A DNA stretch of 64,000 nucleotides from Pyxidicoccus parkwaysis (GTDB lineage: Bacteria > Myxococcota > Myxococcia > Myxococcales > Myxococcaceae), in assembly GCF_017301735.1 (NCBI RefSeq), contig NZ_CP071090.1, positions 7,740,001 to 7,804,000 of the forward strand, given 5' to 3'. The notes beneath the pieces were generated by a model that saw only the letters and a program-made list of their open reading frames with translations, made no database searches and was not told where the DNA came from. The translations under genes were made by a program, and so were the position numbers. Each line of letters begins with the position of its first letter. The stretch's first letter is position 1. Of this stretch, positions 50,724-59,860 are shown piece by piece.

Positions 50724-53700
50724 CTATCTGGCCGCCTTCTTCTTGAGCACGGGCAGCGCCTTCTTCACGCGCGCCGCTTCCGGTGAGCCTCCCGCCAGCC
50801 GCAGGAAGGCTTCGTAGGACTCCACCGCGCGGGGCAACTCCGCCGACTCGCGCACCAGCACGTCCGCCAGCGCCAGGTGGGCCAGGCCGTCCGTGGGCTC
50901 CAGCTCCACCGCCTTCGCCAGCGCCGTCTTCGCCTCGTCCTCCTTGCGCTGCTTGAGCGCCACCATGCCCAGCGCCAGATAGGAGCGGCCCTCGTACGGC
51001 GCCAGCCGCACCGCCTCGTCCGCCGCGGTGCGCGCGTCCTTCACCGCGCCCGCGCCGAGCAGCACCCGCGCCATGGTGGCCTGCGCGAAGGCCTTGTCCC
51101 AGACGGTGGGCGCGCGGGCCGCCAGGTCCTCCAGCGTCCGCGCCGCCGGGCGTCCACCCGAGGGGAGCTGCACGTAGAGCTCGCCCACGCGGCCACAGGT
51201 GGCGTCCGGCCCCTCGCGGCGGGCGGCGGCGAAGGCCGCGTCCGCATTGTCCACGTTCCCCTGGCGCAGGAAGGCGTGGGCAATCTCGCAGAAGGTGTCC
51301 GGGTCCTTCGGGTCCAGCTTGTTGGCGCGCTCCAGCGAGGCGAAGCCGCCCTTCCCGTCTCCGGCGGCGAAGAGGATGGCGGCGCGCAGCCGGTACGCCT
51401 CCGCGTCATCCGGCGCCAGCTTCACCGCGCGGCCCACCGCACCGTCCGCCTCCTTGCGGCGGCCGGCGTGGTACAGCGCCAGCGCGAAGCCCTTGTGCGC
51501 CCCGGCGCTGCCCGGGTTCTCCAGCTGCCACGCCTCGAACTGCTTGAGGGCCTCCGGCGTGCGGCCCAGGGCCAGCAGCGTGCGGCCCAGCGCGTCGCGA
51601 GACTCGCCGTGCGCGCCGTTGCGCTCCACCGCCTGCGTCAGCGGCTTGAGGGCCATGTCCGGCAGCCCGCGCGCCAGCAGCAGCCGCCCCAGCGAGCAGG
51701 ACGCCTCGTAGTCGCGCGGGTCCTTCTGCGCCTCCTCGAACTGGGCCTGCGCCTTGTCGAAGGCGCGCTCGCGCCAGTACACCTGCCCCAGCGCCAGCCG
51801 CATGTCGTTGCGCGGACGCTTGGACGCGGCCAGGGCCTTCTCCAGCAGCTCGCGCGCCTGGGGCGCGTTGCCCTCGGCGGCGTCGGCCAGGGCCAGCCAC
51901 GAGACGGCCTCCGGCGGGTAGCGGTCATTCACGCGCGTGCGCGCCAGCTCCGCGCGGGCGCGCTTCCAGTCACCGAGGCGCGCGTAGGCGGCGCCGCGCA
52001 CCAGGGCCACCTTGCGGCCCCCGTCCGCGTCCAGACGCGTCAGCACGTCGCGCTCGCGGTCTCTATCCAGCAGGGCCCGGCCCAGGCCCTCGCGGGCCTC
52101 GTCGCTCTTGGGCTGCAGCTTGAGGGCGGCCTCGTAGGCGGCCTGCGCCGCGTCCAGCTTGCCCGCGGCGCGGCTGGCGGCGCCGAGCGCGAGCTGGAAG
52201 TCGAAGGCCATGGGCCCCTGCGCGCCCTTGCTCAGGAGGGCGCGGGCCTCGTCGTGCTTGCCTCGGGCGGAGAGCAGCTCGCCATGGATGAGCTGCTGGC
52301 GCCCCTTGAGCGAGGCCGGCAGGTTCGCGTCGTCCGCGAGCGGCGCCACGTCCGCGAGCGCCGCGTCCAAATCCTGGTCCAGCGCGAGCCGCGCCTCGGC
52401 GAGGCCGATGCGGGCGGCGGGGTGCTCGGGGGACTTCTTGCGGGCGCGCTCGAACATCTCGACGGCCTGCGCGAAGTCCTCGGAGGCGAGGTAGTAGTCA
52501 CCCAGCGCCACCAGCGCGCGCACGTTGGCGGGCGAGGCGCGGAGGGCGCGGTCGAAGCGCTCCAGCGCCTTCTTCTCGTCCTTCGCCGTCAGCAGGAGGC
52601 TGCCGGCGAGCGCGTGGACCTCGGTGCTGTCCTCGGTGGAGGACAGCAGCGCGCGGCGGGCGGGCTCGCGGCCCCGGTCATCCGCCACCAGCACGTTGGT
52701 GGCGAGCACCAGCCCCGGCGAGCCCTCCTTCACGCCCGGCTTCTCCAGCGCCTCCAGCGCCTGGCGCCGGTCGTCGGGAGACATGCCGTGGTCCGCGAAG
52801 AGGAGCGCGTGCGTCCAGGCGGTGAGCGCCCAGGCGCGGCTGCTGCTCTCGTCCATCTCGTGCGCGAGCTGGAGCTGCTTCAGCGCCGAGTCCAGTGAGG
52901 CTCGCGTGTCCTGGAGCGTGAGGTCGTCGGCCCGGGCCAGCGCCTCGTTCAGCGTCTGGCCGCCGTTGTCCGAGTTGATCTTGATGAAGCCGATGATGAC
53001 GATGGCGAGCACCAGCACCGCCACCACGCCGCCGGCAATCTTCACGCCGTGCCGGGCGATGAAGGAGTTCTTCGCGGCCTCGCGCGCCAGCTTCTCGCGC
53101 AGCTCCTTCTCGTAGGCGGCGGTGAGCGCCTCGGTGTCCGGCGCGGGGGCCTTCGCCTTCGCGGCGACGGTGGGCGAGGCCGCCGTCGCGTCCGGGATGT
53201 CATCGAGCAGCGAGCGCTTGCCACCCGACGGGCGCACCGGCGAGGCCGCGCGCGCGGCGACGGGGTTCTGCCCGGTGGGCTCGGGAGGCGGCAGGTCGCC
53301 GAGGAGCCCGCCTCCAGCGGCGGGAATCGTCGGCTTGGCGGTGGTGAACTCGCCGGAGAGGAGCAGCGGCAGCTCGCTGGTACCCTCGGGAAGGGCGGCC
53401 TGGAGCGCGTCCGAGGAGTCACCGGAGGAAGCCGTGTCCGAAGAGGACGCGGTTCCGTCCTCGGAGGCGCCCGGTGTTTCGGAGGAAGCCGAGGCGCCGT
53501 CGCCCGTGGGCGAGTCCTCGTCGTCGAGCGAGAGGTCCAGGCCCGGGAGCTGGGTGTCCGGCGTAGGCCGCAGCACCGGGACCTGACGGTTGATGAGACC
53601 GAGCGAGGACGCCACGTCGCCCGTGGCACCATCGGTTCCGACGGGAGCATGCTCCCCCGTGGCCGCGCGGCCGGACAGGCCCGAGTCACCGGCACCGCTG

Positions 53701-54602
53701 TCCAAGTCGATGCCCGTATCGAGCGCGCCATCGGTGCCCGCACGTCCGCCGGCATCCTCGCCGCCAGCGGCACCGCGTGCGCCCGCCCCGGCCGCGCCGT
53801 GGGCAGCAGTGCCACCTGCCCCATTCGCGCGAGGACTGCTCGCATCAGCCCCGGCCGTGCCACGACCCGACGCACCACCCGCGCCAGCCGCACCCGGCCC
53901 GCTCGTGTCGGCCGCGCCACTGCCGGATGGACCGCTCGCTGAGGCTCCACCCGCGCGCTGGCCACCCGCCTCGGCCGCGCCAGTCGCCTTGCGCGCACCC
54001 GCCTCGCCACCCTCGGCCGGCTTCAGCTTCGCGGCGTCACCGAGCGCCGCGGCCCGCAGCCTCGCGGCCGCCTTGGGCGCCGCCGCGGCAGCCGCCTCCT
54101 GCGCGCCCTCCCCTTCCGCCTCCGCGGCCTCGCCCTCCTTCGGGGACTTCGTCTTCTCCAGTCCCATCAGGTCCGCGAACACCGGAGCGGGCCCGCCCGC
54201 CAGCGCCTGCTGTGCCTGCTCCAGCCACAGCTTCACGCGCCCGTCATTGGGCTGCAGCGCCACGGCCTTGCGCAGAATCGGCAGCGCCGAGCGGTACAAC
54301 CCACGCTGCAGCAACACCTCGCCGATGAGGTTGTACGCGTAGGGGTTGTCCTTCTCGATGCTGATGGCCTGGTCGAACTGCTCCATCGCCTCCGCGGGAC
54401 GCCCCAACTGGATGAGCGCCTTGCCCCACAACACCCGTCCCACAGTAGACGTGGGGTGGTGGGAGATGCCCTGCCCGCAGACCTCGATGGCACGCGCCGC
54501 GTCCCCCTTTTCAAGGAGGGCCTTGGCCAGCTCGACGAAGACGGAAGAAGTAGGGTCCTGCCGGAGGAGCTGCTCGTATCGCTCCACCATCGACTTGGCC
54601 AT
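50724..54602 (-). CDS. Giant single-pass TPR protein with disordered linker
   Basis: The 1292-residue protein has three parts. Residues 1-140 are cytoplasmic TPR units (ERYEQLLRQDPTSSVFVELAKALLEKGDAARAIEVC). Residues 150-500 are a low-complexity Ala/Gly/Ser-rich linker with acidic patches. One transmembrane helix lies at about 515-537 (VKIAGGVVAVLVLAIVIIGFI), then about 20 TPR repeats fill the periplasmic C-terminus (residues 550-1290). A trans-envelope scaffold is the plain reading; myxobacterial motility and secretion machines use similar proteins, but this one is not named with confidence. The start at 54602 begins MAKSMVERYEQLL. A small membrane protein gene follows after one base. Confidence 0.87.
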   Translation of the reverse strand: MAKSMVERYEQLLRQDPTSSVFVELAKALLEKGDAARAIEVCGQGISHHPTSTVGRVLWGKALIQLGRPAEAMEQFDQAISIEKDNPYAYNLIGEVLLQRGLYRSALPILRKAVALQPNDGRVKLWLEQAQQALAGGPAPVFADLMGLEKTKSPKEGEAAEAEGEGAQEAAAAAAPKAAARLRAAALGDAAKLKPAEGGEAGARKATGAAEAGGQRAGGASASGPSGSGAADTSGPGAAGAGGASGRGTAGADASSPRANGAGGTAAHGAAGAGARGAAGGEDAGGRAGTDGALDTGIDLDSGAGDSGLSGRAATGEHAPVGTDGATGDVASSLGLINRQVPVLRPTPDTQLPGLDLSLDDEDSPTGDGASASSETPGASEDGTASSSDTASSGDSSDALQAALPEGTSELPLLLSGEFTTAKPTIPAAGGGLLGDLPPPEPTGQNPVAARAASPVRPSGGKRSLLDDIPDATAASPTVAAKAKAPAPDTEALTAAYEKELREKLAREAAKNSFIARHGVKIAGGVVAVLVLAIVIIGFIKINSDNGGQTLNEALARADDLTLQDTRASLDSALKQLQLAHEMDESSSRAWALTAWTHALLFADHGMSPDDRRQALEALEKPGVKEGSPGLVLATNVLVADDRGREPARRALLSSTEDSTEVHALAGSLLLTAKDEKKALERFDRALRASPANVRALVALGDYYLASEDFAQAVEMFERARKKSPEHPAARIGLAEARLALDQDLDAALADVAPLADDANLPASLKGRQQLIHGELLSARGKHDEARALLSKGAQGPMAFDFQLALGAASRAAGKLDAAQAAYEAALKLQPKSDEAREGLGRALLDRDRERDVLTRLDADGGRKVALVRGAAYARLGDWKRARAELARTRVNDRYPPEAVSWLALADAAEGNAPQARELLEKALAASKRPRNDMRLALGQVYWRERAFDKAQAQFEEAQKDPRDYEASCSLGRLLLARGLPDMALKPLTQAVERNGAHGESRDALGRTLLALGRTPEALKQFEAWQLENPGSAGAHKGFALALYHAGRRKEADGAVGRAVKLAPDDAEAYRLRAAILFAAGDGKGGFASLERANKLDPKDPDTFCEIAHAFLRQGNVDNADAAFAAARREGPDATCGRVGELYVQLPSGGRPAARTLEDLAARAPTVWDKAFAQATMARVLLGAGAVKDARTAADEAVRLAPYEGRSYLALGMVALKQRKEDEAKTALAKAVELEPTDGLAHLALADVLVRESAELPRAVESYEAFLRLAGGSPEAARVKKALPVLKKKAAR

Positions 54603-54691
54603 GTGCGCTCGCGGCTCCGGTACTCGGGAGGGGAGCCGGACCATACCACCGCGCTCGTCCGTCGATGCAGGCGGGTGATACCGTCTCGGAC

Positions 54692-55108
54692 GTGAATCGC
54701 CTGCCTGCCCTCCTCCTCGTGCTCGTCCTCGGGGCGTGCGCAACCGCATCCAAGAAATCCAGCCTGGAAGCACTCAAGCCCACGGTGGAGAGCTTCCACC
54801 AGCTCATCCGCTGGAAGGACTACCGCTCCGCCGCCAGCCTCCTCGTCCAGGAGCGTCGCGAGGACTTCCAGCGCGCGCGCGTCCGCCTCAACGATGACGC
54901 GGACCTCTCCGTCACCGACTACGAAATCGAGGACGTGAAGCTGTCCGACGACGGGCAGCGCGCCACCGTGCACAGCCGCATCCAGTGGATGCGCCTGCCG
55001 TCCGCCTCCGCGCGCACCGCCCTCGTCACCTCGGAGTTCGTCCTCCGGAACGGGGCGTGGCTGCTGGAGCGACAGGTCGACGGGCCCTTCGACGGCGAAT
55101 TGCCGTAG
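54692..55108 (+). CDS. Small hypothetical lipoprotein
   Basis: The 138-residue lipoprotein starts at GTG 54692 with lipobox LVLGAC (NRLPALLLVLVLGAC) and a mature part that looks like a single NTF2-like or cystatin-like domain: ALKPTVESFHQLIRWKDYRSAASLL, DLSVTDYEIEDVKLSDDGQRATVHSRIQWM, TSEFVLRNGAWLLERQ. It is divergent from the giant TPR gene with about 89 bases between, and followed by the 71-bp repeats. Confidence 0.75.
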   Translation: MNRLPALLLVLVLGACATASKKSSLEALKPTVESFHQLIRWKDYRSAASLLVQERREDFQRARVRLNDDADLSVTDYEIEDVKLSDDGQRATVHSRIQWMRLPSASARTALVTSEFVLRNGAWLLERQVDGPFDGELP

Positions 55109-55121
55109 CAAGGTGCCCAAA

Positions 55122-55334
55122 AAGAAACCGCCCACCGTCTCGGGGCCGGCCGAGACGGTAGGCGTCGGGAGTCCCCCAATGGGACGCCCTACAAGAATCC
55201 GCCTACCGTCTCGGGGCCGGCCGAGACGGTGGGCGTCGGGAGTCCCCCAATGGGACGCCCTACAAGAAACCGCCTACCGCCTCGGGGCCGGCCGAGACGG
55301 TAGGCGTCGGGAGTCCCCCCATGGGACGCCCTGA
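55122..55334. repeat. Three tandem 71-bp units, each with a long hairpin
   Basis: Copies start at 55122, 55193 and 55264. Each contains the palindrome CCGTCTCGG-GGCCGG-CCGAGACGG (one arm base differs in copy three), extendable to about 15 bp with CGCCTACC / GGTAGGCG. Differences among copies fall as C/A mismatches or a T/G wobble in the outer stem. A second small arm pair GGCGTC / GACGCC lies in each copy. The array is between converging genes and does not stay in one reading frame, since 71 is not a multiple of three. Confidence 0.93.
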
Positions 55335-55597
55335 CAGGGTGGCATTGAGGGAGCGCTGTACTCGGGCCCGCGCTGCCTCGCCGTTTCGTGGCTTTCCTAG
55401 AGCAATGCGAATGCCAGCCCCCATGCGAGGCATTGGAGGCCGGCGGCCCATTGGAGATTCAAGGGTTTGCAATCCCAGACGCCCGGACGCCCGCCTGCCC
55501 TCCTGCCCGGGTCCTGACATCGCTGTCAGTGCCCCAAGCAGGAGGCGTCACGCCAGGCGCGACACGGATGTCAGGGCACTCTCGGACTTTCCCGTCG
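55335..55597. other. Non-coding stretch with a small hairpin
   Basis: No gene was seen. A hairpin CTGACA-TCGC-TGTCAG (55514-55529) lies about 70 bases downstream of the minus-strand epimerase stop and may end that transcript; a nearby copy of the word TGTCAGGGCACT (about 55570) is related to it. Codon bias typical of genes in this window is absent. Confidence 0.5.
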
Positions 55598-56545
55598 CTA
55601 CTCGCCGAGCACGGAGCGGATGGTGTCCCGCATGGAGTGGCGGGGCTTCCAGCTCACGTCATTCACCCAGCGCTTGCCGTCCACGGCACATAGGAACTGG
55701 ATGTGGTCCAGCTCCGGAGGCGGGAAGTTGGACAGCCGGTACTTGAACAGCGTGCGCAACAGGGGCCGCGCCACGGGGTGCGGCACGGGGATGGGGGTGT
55801 TGCCCAGCTCGCGCATCACCGCGGACAGGGGCACCTCGCCGGGGCCCACCACGTTGTAGACGCCCTTGGGCTCGGGGCGCAGGGCCTCCACCATGGCGCG
55901 CGCCACGTCCTCCACGTGGATGAGCTGCACCATGGGGTCGAAGCCGGCCATCACCCACGGGCGGCGCAGGCGCAGGTAGTTGGAGGGTGCGTTCTTGATG
56001 GTGGGCCCGACGATGTGGACGGGGCGCAGAATCACCGTCTCGATGTCGGGGTGCTTCCAGAAGAAGCCATGCGCGAGCATGTCCACTTCGATGAGGTCCC
56101 TCACCCCGGAGAAGCGGCTGGCCGCCATCAGCGGCGCGTCCTCGGTGAGGAAGTTGGAGTTGTCCGGGCTGGGGCCGTAGACGTTGGCCGAGGACAACAC
56201 CACCACCTTCTTCACGCCGTACTTCGCGCAGTACTCCAACAGGCGCGTGGTGCCCACGACGTTGAACGAGTGGTGCTCCTCCTCGCTCATCCGCGGGTCA
56301 TGCATGATGCCCATGTGGATGACGGCCTTGACGTCATTCTTCCGGAAGACGTCCTCCGCCTTCTTCTTGCGGAGGTCCAGCTCGTACATCTCCACGTCCT
56401 TCGGCCGGCCCACGAAGGGGCGCCGGTCGATGCCGATGATGCGCTCGTGCTTGTGGAGCAGCTTGGCGAGCGCGCGGCCCAGGTTGCCGCTGATGCCGGT
56501 GACGACGACGGCGGGCCGCGTGTGGCTGCTGGAAGAGGTGCTCAC
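55598..56545 (-). CDS. NAD-dependent epimerase/dehydratase (extended SDR)
   Basis: The 315-residue protein has the extended-SDR start AVVVTGISGNLGRALAKLL (TGxxGxxG variant TGISGNLG), IDRRPF, and KVVVLSSANVYGPSPDN. The active-site Y-x-x-x-K motif is not plainly present where expected (SRFSGVRDLIEVD), so it may be a non-catalytic or differently built member. The C-terminal half, VQLIHVEDVARAMVEALRPEPKGVYNVVGPG, is typical of the sugar-nucleotide group. The GTG start at 56545 overlaps the acyltransferase stop by 4 bases (GTGA). Confidence 0.8.
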   Translation of the reverse strand: MSTSSSSHTRPAVVVTGISGNLGRALAKLLHKHERIIGIDRRPFVGRPKDVEMYELDLRKKKAEDVFRKNDVKAVIHMGIMHDPRMSEEEHHSFNVVGTTRLLEYCAKYGVKKVVVLSSANVYGPSPDNSNFLTEDAPLMAASRFSGVRDLIEVDMLAHGFFWKHPDIETVILRPVHIVGPTIKNAPSNYLRLRRPWVMAGFDPMVQLIHVEDVARAMVEALRPEPKGVYNVVGPGEVPLSAVMRELGNTPIPVPHPVARPLLRTLFKYRLSNFPPPELDHIQFLCAVDGKRWVNDVSWKPRHSMRDTIRSVLGE

Positions 56546-57396
56546 CAGAACACCCCCCGGCGCTCCTTGAGCCCCTGGTGCAGCATGGATTGGATGGCGG
56601 CCTTCACGGTGCGGACCTTCTTGTCCAGCTCGCTGTCCTCGTCATCCGGGCGTCCGGTGAAGCGCAGCGGGTCTCCGAAGTAGATGCGGTACTTCGTGGG
56701 CAGGGGAATGGGCAGCCCTGTCGGCGTGACGGGGAAGGACGGGAAGCCGAGCAGCTTCGCCACGGGCTTGAGGTCCATCAGCGCGGGGGCCTGCTCCTCG
56801 GCGCCCACCACGGCGATGGGGATGATGGGCGTGCGCGTCTCCAGCGCCAGCCGCATGAAGCCCAGGCCGAACTCCTGGAGCTGGTAGCGCTGGGGCCACA
56901 GTTTGTTGATGCCGCGCGTCCCCTCGGGGAAGACGAGGATGGCCTCCTCCGCGTCGAGCAGCCGGCGGCAGTTCTCCGGAGTGCCCACAATCTGCCCCAC
57001 GCGGGCCATGAAGGTGGACACATAGGGCAGCGAGGGCACCCACTTCTCCACCATGCTGCGGATGGCGCGCGGGGGGCTCGCCTCCAGCATCATGGAGACG
57101 CCAATCATCGCGCCATCCAGTGGCACCTGTCCCGAGTGGTTTGAGACCAGCAGCACGCGGCCGGCGGGCACCTTCTCGATGCCGAACGTCTCCACACGGA
57201 AGTAGTTCCGGTAGAGCCACACGAAGGGCGCCAGGGCGGAGAGGCTGTAGTCGAGGCTGAAGCCGAACGGGTCCACCCCGTACTCGTTCTCCGGGCGGGC
57301 GAGCGCCAGCAGCCGATGCTTCTGCTCGTCGGTGGCCAGGCGGTCCGTCCAGTCGCGCAGGCCCTTCTTCACTCGGTCGGTGAGACGCTCCAGCAT
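56542..57396 (-). CDS. Lysophospholipid acyltransferase (PlsC-like)
   Basis: The 284-residue protein has acyltransferase motifs VSNHSGQVPLDGAMI (His87; the Asp is at +7 rather than the +5 of the classical H-x4-D), the phosphate-binding ILVFPEGTRGINK and TPIIPIAVVGAEEQAP. The H-x6-D spacing occurs in some actinobacterial and myxobacterial members. It probably moves an acyl chain to a lysolipid or related glycerol acceptor at the inner membrane. Together with the overlapping SDR gene it forms a two-gene operon; a hydrolase gene runs divergently. Confidence 0.85.
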   Translation of the reverse strand: MLERLTDRVKKGLRDWTDRLATDEQKHRLLALARPENEYGVDPFGFSLDYSLSALAPFVWLYRNYFRVETFGIEKVPAGRVLLVSNHSGQVPLDGAMIGVSMMLEASPPRAIRSMVEKWVPSLPYVSTFMARVGQIVGTPENCRRLLDAEEAILVFPEGTRGINKLWPQRYQLQEFGLGFMRLALETRTPIIPIAVVGAEEQAPALMDLKPVAKLLGFPSFPVTPTGLPIPLPTKYRIYFGDPLRFTGRPDDEDSELDKKVRTVKAAIQSMLHQGLKERRGVFW

Positions 57397-57505
57397 ATGG
57401 GGGCTCTTTACACCACCCGCCCCGACTCCGGGAGGGACGGAGTACGCTTGCAGTCACGTCCGGCTCCACCAGTGGACGAAGCGCGCAGGCCCAGGAGGTG
57501 GTGCG

Positions 57506-58159
57506 GTGACGTCCGCGGTGGTCCGGGCCCCAGCCCCACTGCTCGCGCCCGTGGAACAGCGGGCGCCGGTGCTGCTCGTCCACGGCATCGACGACGACGC
57601 GAGCGCCTTCGACGCCATGCGCGCCCGGCTCGAGCGCGAGGGCTGGGTGCATCTCCAGGCCATCTCCCTGCGGCCCAATGACGGCTCGGAGGGAATCCCC
57701 GTGCTGGCCCGGCAGGTGGCGCACGAGGCCGAGGCGCTGCGCGCGCGCACGGGCGCCCGGCGCGTGGACGTGGTGGGCTTCAGCATGGGGGCGCTCGTCT
57801 CGCGCTACTGGCTGCAGGTGCAGGGCGGACGGCTGGTGGTGCGCCGCTACATCTCCATCTCCGGGCCGCACGCGGGCACGCGCCTGGCGTGGCTGCGCCG
57901 GGGCCGGGGCGTGCGGCAGATGCGGCCCGGGAGCCCGCTCCTGCGCTACCTCCAGAGCGAGCGCCGTCCCTGGGGCGAGGTGGAGGCGCACAGCTTCTGG
58001 ACGCCGTGGGACTTGACCATCTTCCCCGCCTCCAGCTCGCGCCTGCGCGGCGCCTGTGAGCGCACGTTCCCCGTGCTGCTGCACCCGTGGATGATTCGGG
58101 ATGCGCGCGTCATCGACGCGGTGGTGGACGTGCTCGGCTCCCCCGCCGTGGCCCGCTGA
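57506..58159 (+). CDS. Alpha/beta hydrolase (lipase/esterase type)
   Basis: The 217-residue protein has VLLVHGIDDDASAFDAMRARL (oxyanion-hole HG), and the nucleophile elbow GFSMGALVSRYWL (G-x-S-x-G). It resembles the lipase class 2/PGAP1-like hydrolases (a triacylglycerol-lipase fold), with HPWMIRDARVIDAVVDVL holding the likely catalytic His. The GTG at 57506 has GGAGG upstream by about 9 bases. It is divergent from the acyltransferase gene and ends 6 bases from the deacetylase stop. Confidence 0.8.
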   Translation: MTSAVVRAPAPLLAPVEQRAPVLLVHGIDDDASAFDAMRARLEREGWVHLQAISLRPNDGSEGIPVLARQVAHEAEALRARTGARRVDVVGFSMGALVSRYWLQVQGGRLVVRRYISISGPHAGTRLAWLRRGRGVRQMRPGSPLLRYLQSERRPWGEVEAHSFWTPWDLTIFPASSSRLRGACERTFPVLLHPWMIRDARVIDAVVDVLGSPAVAR

Positions 58160-58165
58160 TGCGGC

Positions 58166-59104
58166 TCACAGCGTGGCGGAGAGCCGCCCGGCCGCGTCGC
58201 GCAGCGTGACGACGTCGCACTCCGCCTTCAGCCAGCCAAAGACCTCGCGCAGCCGGGCCATCTTCCGGGCAGCGCTCACGCGCAGGTCCCGCTGCTGCCG
58301 CACCAGCTCGGGGGGAATCCCGTCGGCCGCGTCGAGCACGTCCACGCCGTGCAACTCGAAGTTGAAGAAGGCGTCCTTGCGGCACGCGCGCCAGGCCGCG
58401 CGCAGGGCGGACAGCGGCAGCGTGGTGGCGAAGGTGCCGATGAACGGGAAGCGCACGCCCGGCGTCACCGCCATGGGCAATTCCAGCACCGCGCCCGAGC
58501 CGCGCTGGTACGGCCTCGCCGGGTCCGGCCGGTAGGGCACGCGGGGCGCCAGCAGCACGCGCGGCGTGTCCAGCACGGAGCGGGACGGCCGCCCCAAAAG
58601 CGCCAGCGTCCCCATCACCGCCGCCTTCGCCGCGTAGTACGGCGCGGCGGGAAAGGCGGACGAGCCATACAGGTAGCCCTGCTCCACCGTGGCCGCGTAC
58701 AGGTCCGCGTTCAGCGTGTAGCCCGGAGCGCGGAAGCCCACCGGCCGCACGCCCGTGGCCGCGAGAATGGCGGCGTCCGCGCGGGCCAAATCCTCGCGGA
58801 TGGCGGGCAGCCCCCGGCGCGTGAGCGCGTAGTCGTGCGCGTACGTGTGGCTGGCCACCTCGATGCCGGCCTCGTGCGCGGCGCGCATCCCCGCCGCGGC
58901 GCCCGGGTCCGACTCCAGGTCCTCACCGATGGCGAAGAAGGTGCCCGGCACGCCCAGGCCGTCCAGCAGCTCGCGGAAGCGCGGCACCGCCACGGCGTGC
59001 ACCAGCGTGCGGGCGCGCGCGTCGAGCAGCGACTCCGGCAGGCCGTGGATGCGGCAGTAGTGCGGCAGCGAGTCGAGGTCGACGGAGATGGACGCCAGCC
59101 GCAC
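58166..59104 (-). CDS. Polysaccharide deacetylase (NodB-like)
   Basis: The 312-residue protein has the NodB-fold motifs: SVDLDSL (catalytic Asp pair near the start), VPGTFFAIGEDLE, EVASHTYAHDY (metal-binding H-x3-H), and GFRAPGY (motif 3). It lacks a signal peptide, so it acts on a cytoplasmic or membrane-bound glycolipid rather than on exported chitin. The GTG start at 59104 lies 6 bases after the glycosyltransferase stop. With the GT2 and FAD oxidoreductase genes it forms one minus-strand operon, probably for a lipid-linked sugar. Confidence 0.87.
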   Translation of the reverse strand: MRLASISVDLDSLPHYCRIHGLPESLLDARARTLVHAVAVPRFRELLDGLGVPGTFFAIGEDLESDPGAAAGMRAAHEAGIEVASHTYAHDYALTRRGLPAIREDLARADAAILAATGVRPVGFRAPGYTLNADLYAATVEQGYLYGSSAFPAAPYYAAKAAVMGTLALLGRPSRSVLDTPRVLLAPRVPYRPDPARPYQRGSGAVLELPMAVTPGVRFPFIGTFATTLPLSALRAAWRACRKDAFFNFELHGVDVLDAADGIPPELVRQQRDLRVSAARKMARLREVFGWLKAECDVVTLRDAAGRLSATL

Positions 59105-59110
59105 GGTGCC

Positions 59111-59821
59111 TCACGTCCCGCGGATGCGGATGACGTAGACCAGCTTGCCCACGTTCTTCAGCACGTTGGGCACGCGCTTGAAGAGGTGGATGGACGGCTG
59201 GCGCTTCTCGTGGAGCTGGATGGGAATCTCCATCACCTTCAGCCCCTCGCGCCAGGCGCGGATGACGAACTCGCTGGCGAACACGTCCATGTCCACCACG
59301 CACTTGTGGATGACGGGCAGCAACGCCTCGCGGCGGAAGGCCTTGAGGCCGTGCGTGTCCGTGCCCTTGAAGCCCAGCGCCACCTTCAACAGCTTGTTGT
59401 GCACGCGCGTGGCCGCCCGGCGCACGAGGGGACGCTGGTCGCTGGCGCCCTTGGCCGCCTTGGAACCGACGACCATGTCCGCCTCGCCCCGCTCCAGCCG
59501 CGGCAGCGCCGCGTCGTAGAAGGTCAAGTCGCAGAGGTCGATTTCGTCGCAGATGACGTACGTGCCCTTCGCCAGGAGGATGCCGGCCTTCAGCGCGGAG
59601 CCGTAGTTGGGCCGCTCCGAGTGGAACCAGCGCAGGCGCGGGTTCTTCGCGCACATCTCTTCCAGGATGCGCGGCGTGGCGTCCCTGGAGCCGTTCTCCG
59701 CGAAGATGATTTCGTAGTCGAGCCCGCGCGCATCCAACCCCTGGCGCAGCTCCTCCGCCGCCGAGGCGATGATGGACTCCTCGTTGTAGACCGGGATGAC
59801 GACGGACAGGTGGGGGGCCAT
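59111..59821 (-). CDS. Family 2 glycosyltransferase
   Basis: The 236-residue protein is a soluble GT-A fold: LSVVIPVYNEESIIASAAEEL, IIFAENGSRDATPRILEEM, YGSALKAGILLAKGTYVICDEIDLCDL (metal-binding acidic DxD-like stretch) and MVVGSKAAKG. It resembles polyprenyl-phosphate mannose/glucose synthases (DPM1 group) that charge a lipid carrier. No transmembrane segment is seen. Donor and acceptor are unknown. It lies 39 bases downstream of the FAD oxidoreductase gene and 6 bases before the deacetylase gene. Confidence 0.87.
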   Translation of the reverse strand: MAPHLSVVIPVYNEESIIASAAEELRQGLDARGLDYEIIFAENGSRDATPRILEEMCAKNPRLRWFHSERPNYGSALKAGILLAKGTYVICDEIDLCDLTFYDAALPRLERGEADMVVGSKAAKGASDQRPLVRRAATRVHNKLLKVALGFKGTDTHGLKAFRREALLPVIHKCVVDMDVFASEFVIRAWREGLKVMEIPIQLHEKRQPSIHLFKRVPNVLKNVGKLVYVIRIRGT

Positions 59822-59860
59822 GGAATTGGGTCCCTCAGATATGGGGCGGCAAACGGGCCG

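Noticed and set aside
50877-52898. A 673-codon plus-strand open frame
   Set aside because: Antisense to the TPR repeats of the giant membrane protein; Gln/Arg/Leu-rich composition without motifs.
55122-55334. Short coding sequence through the 71-bp repeats
   Set aside because: The unit length is not a multiple of three, so each copy is read in another frame, and no ribosome-binding site precedes it.
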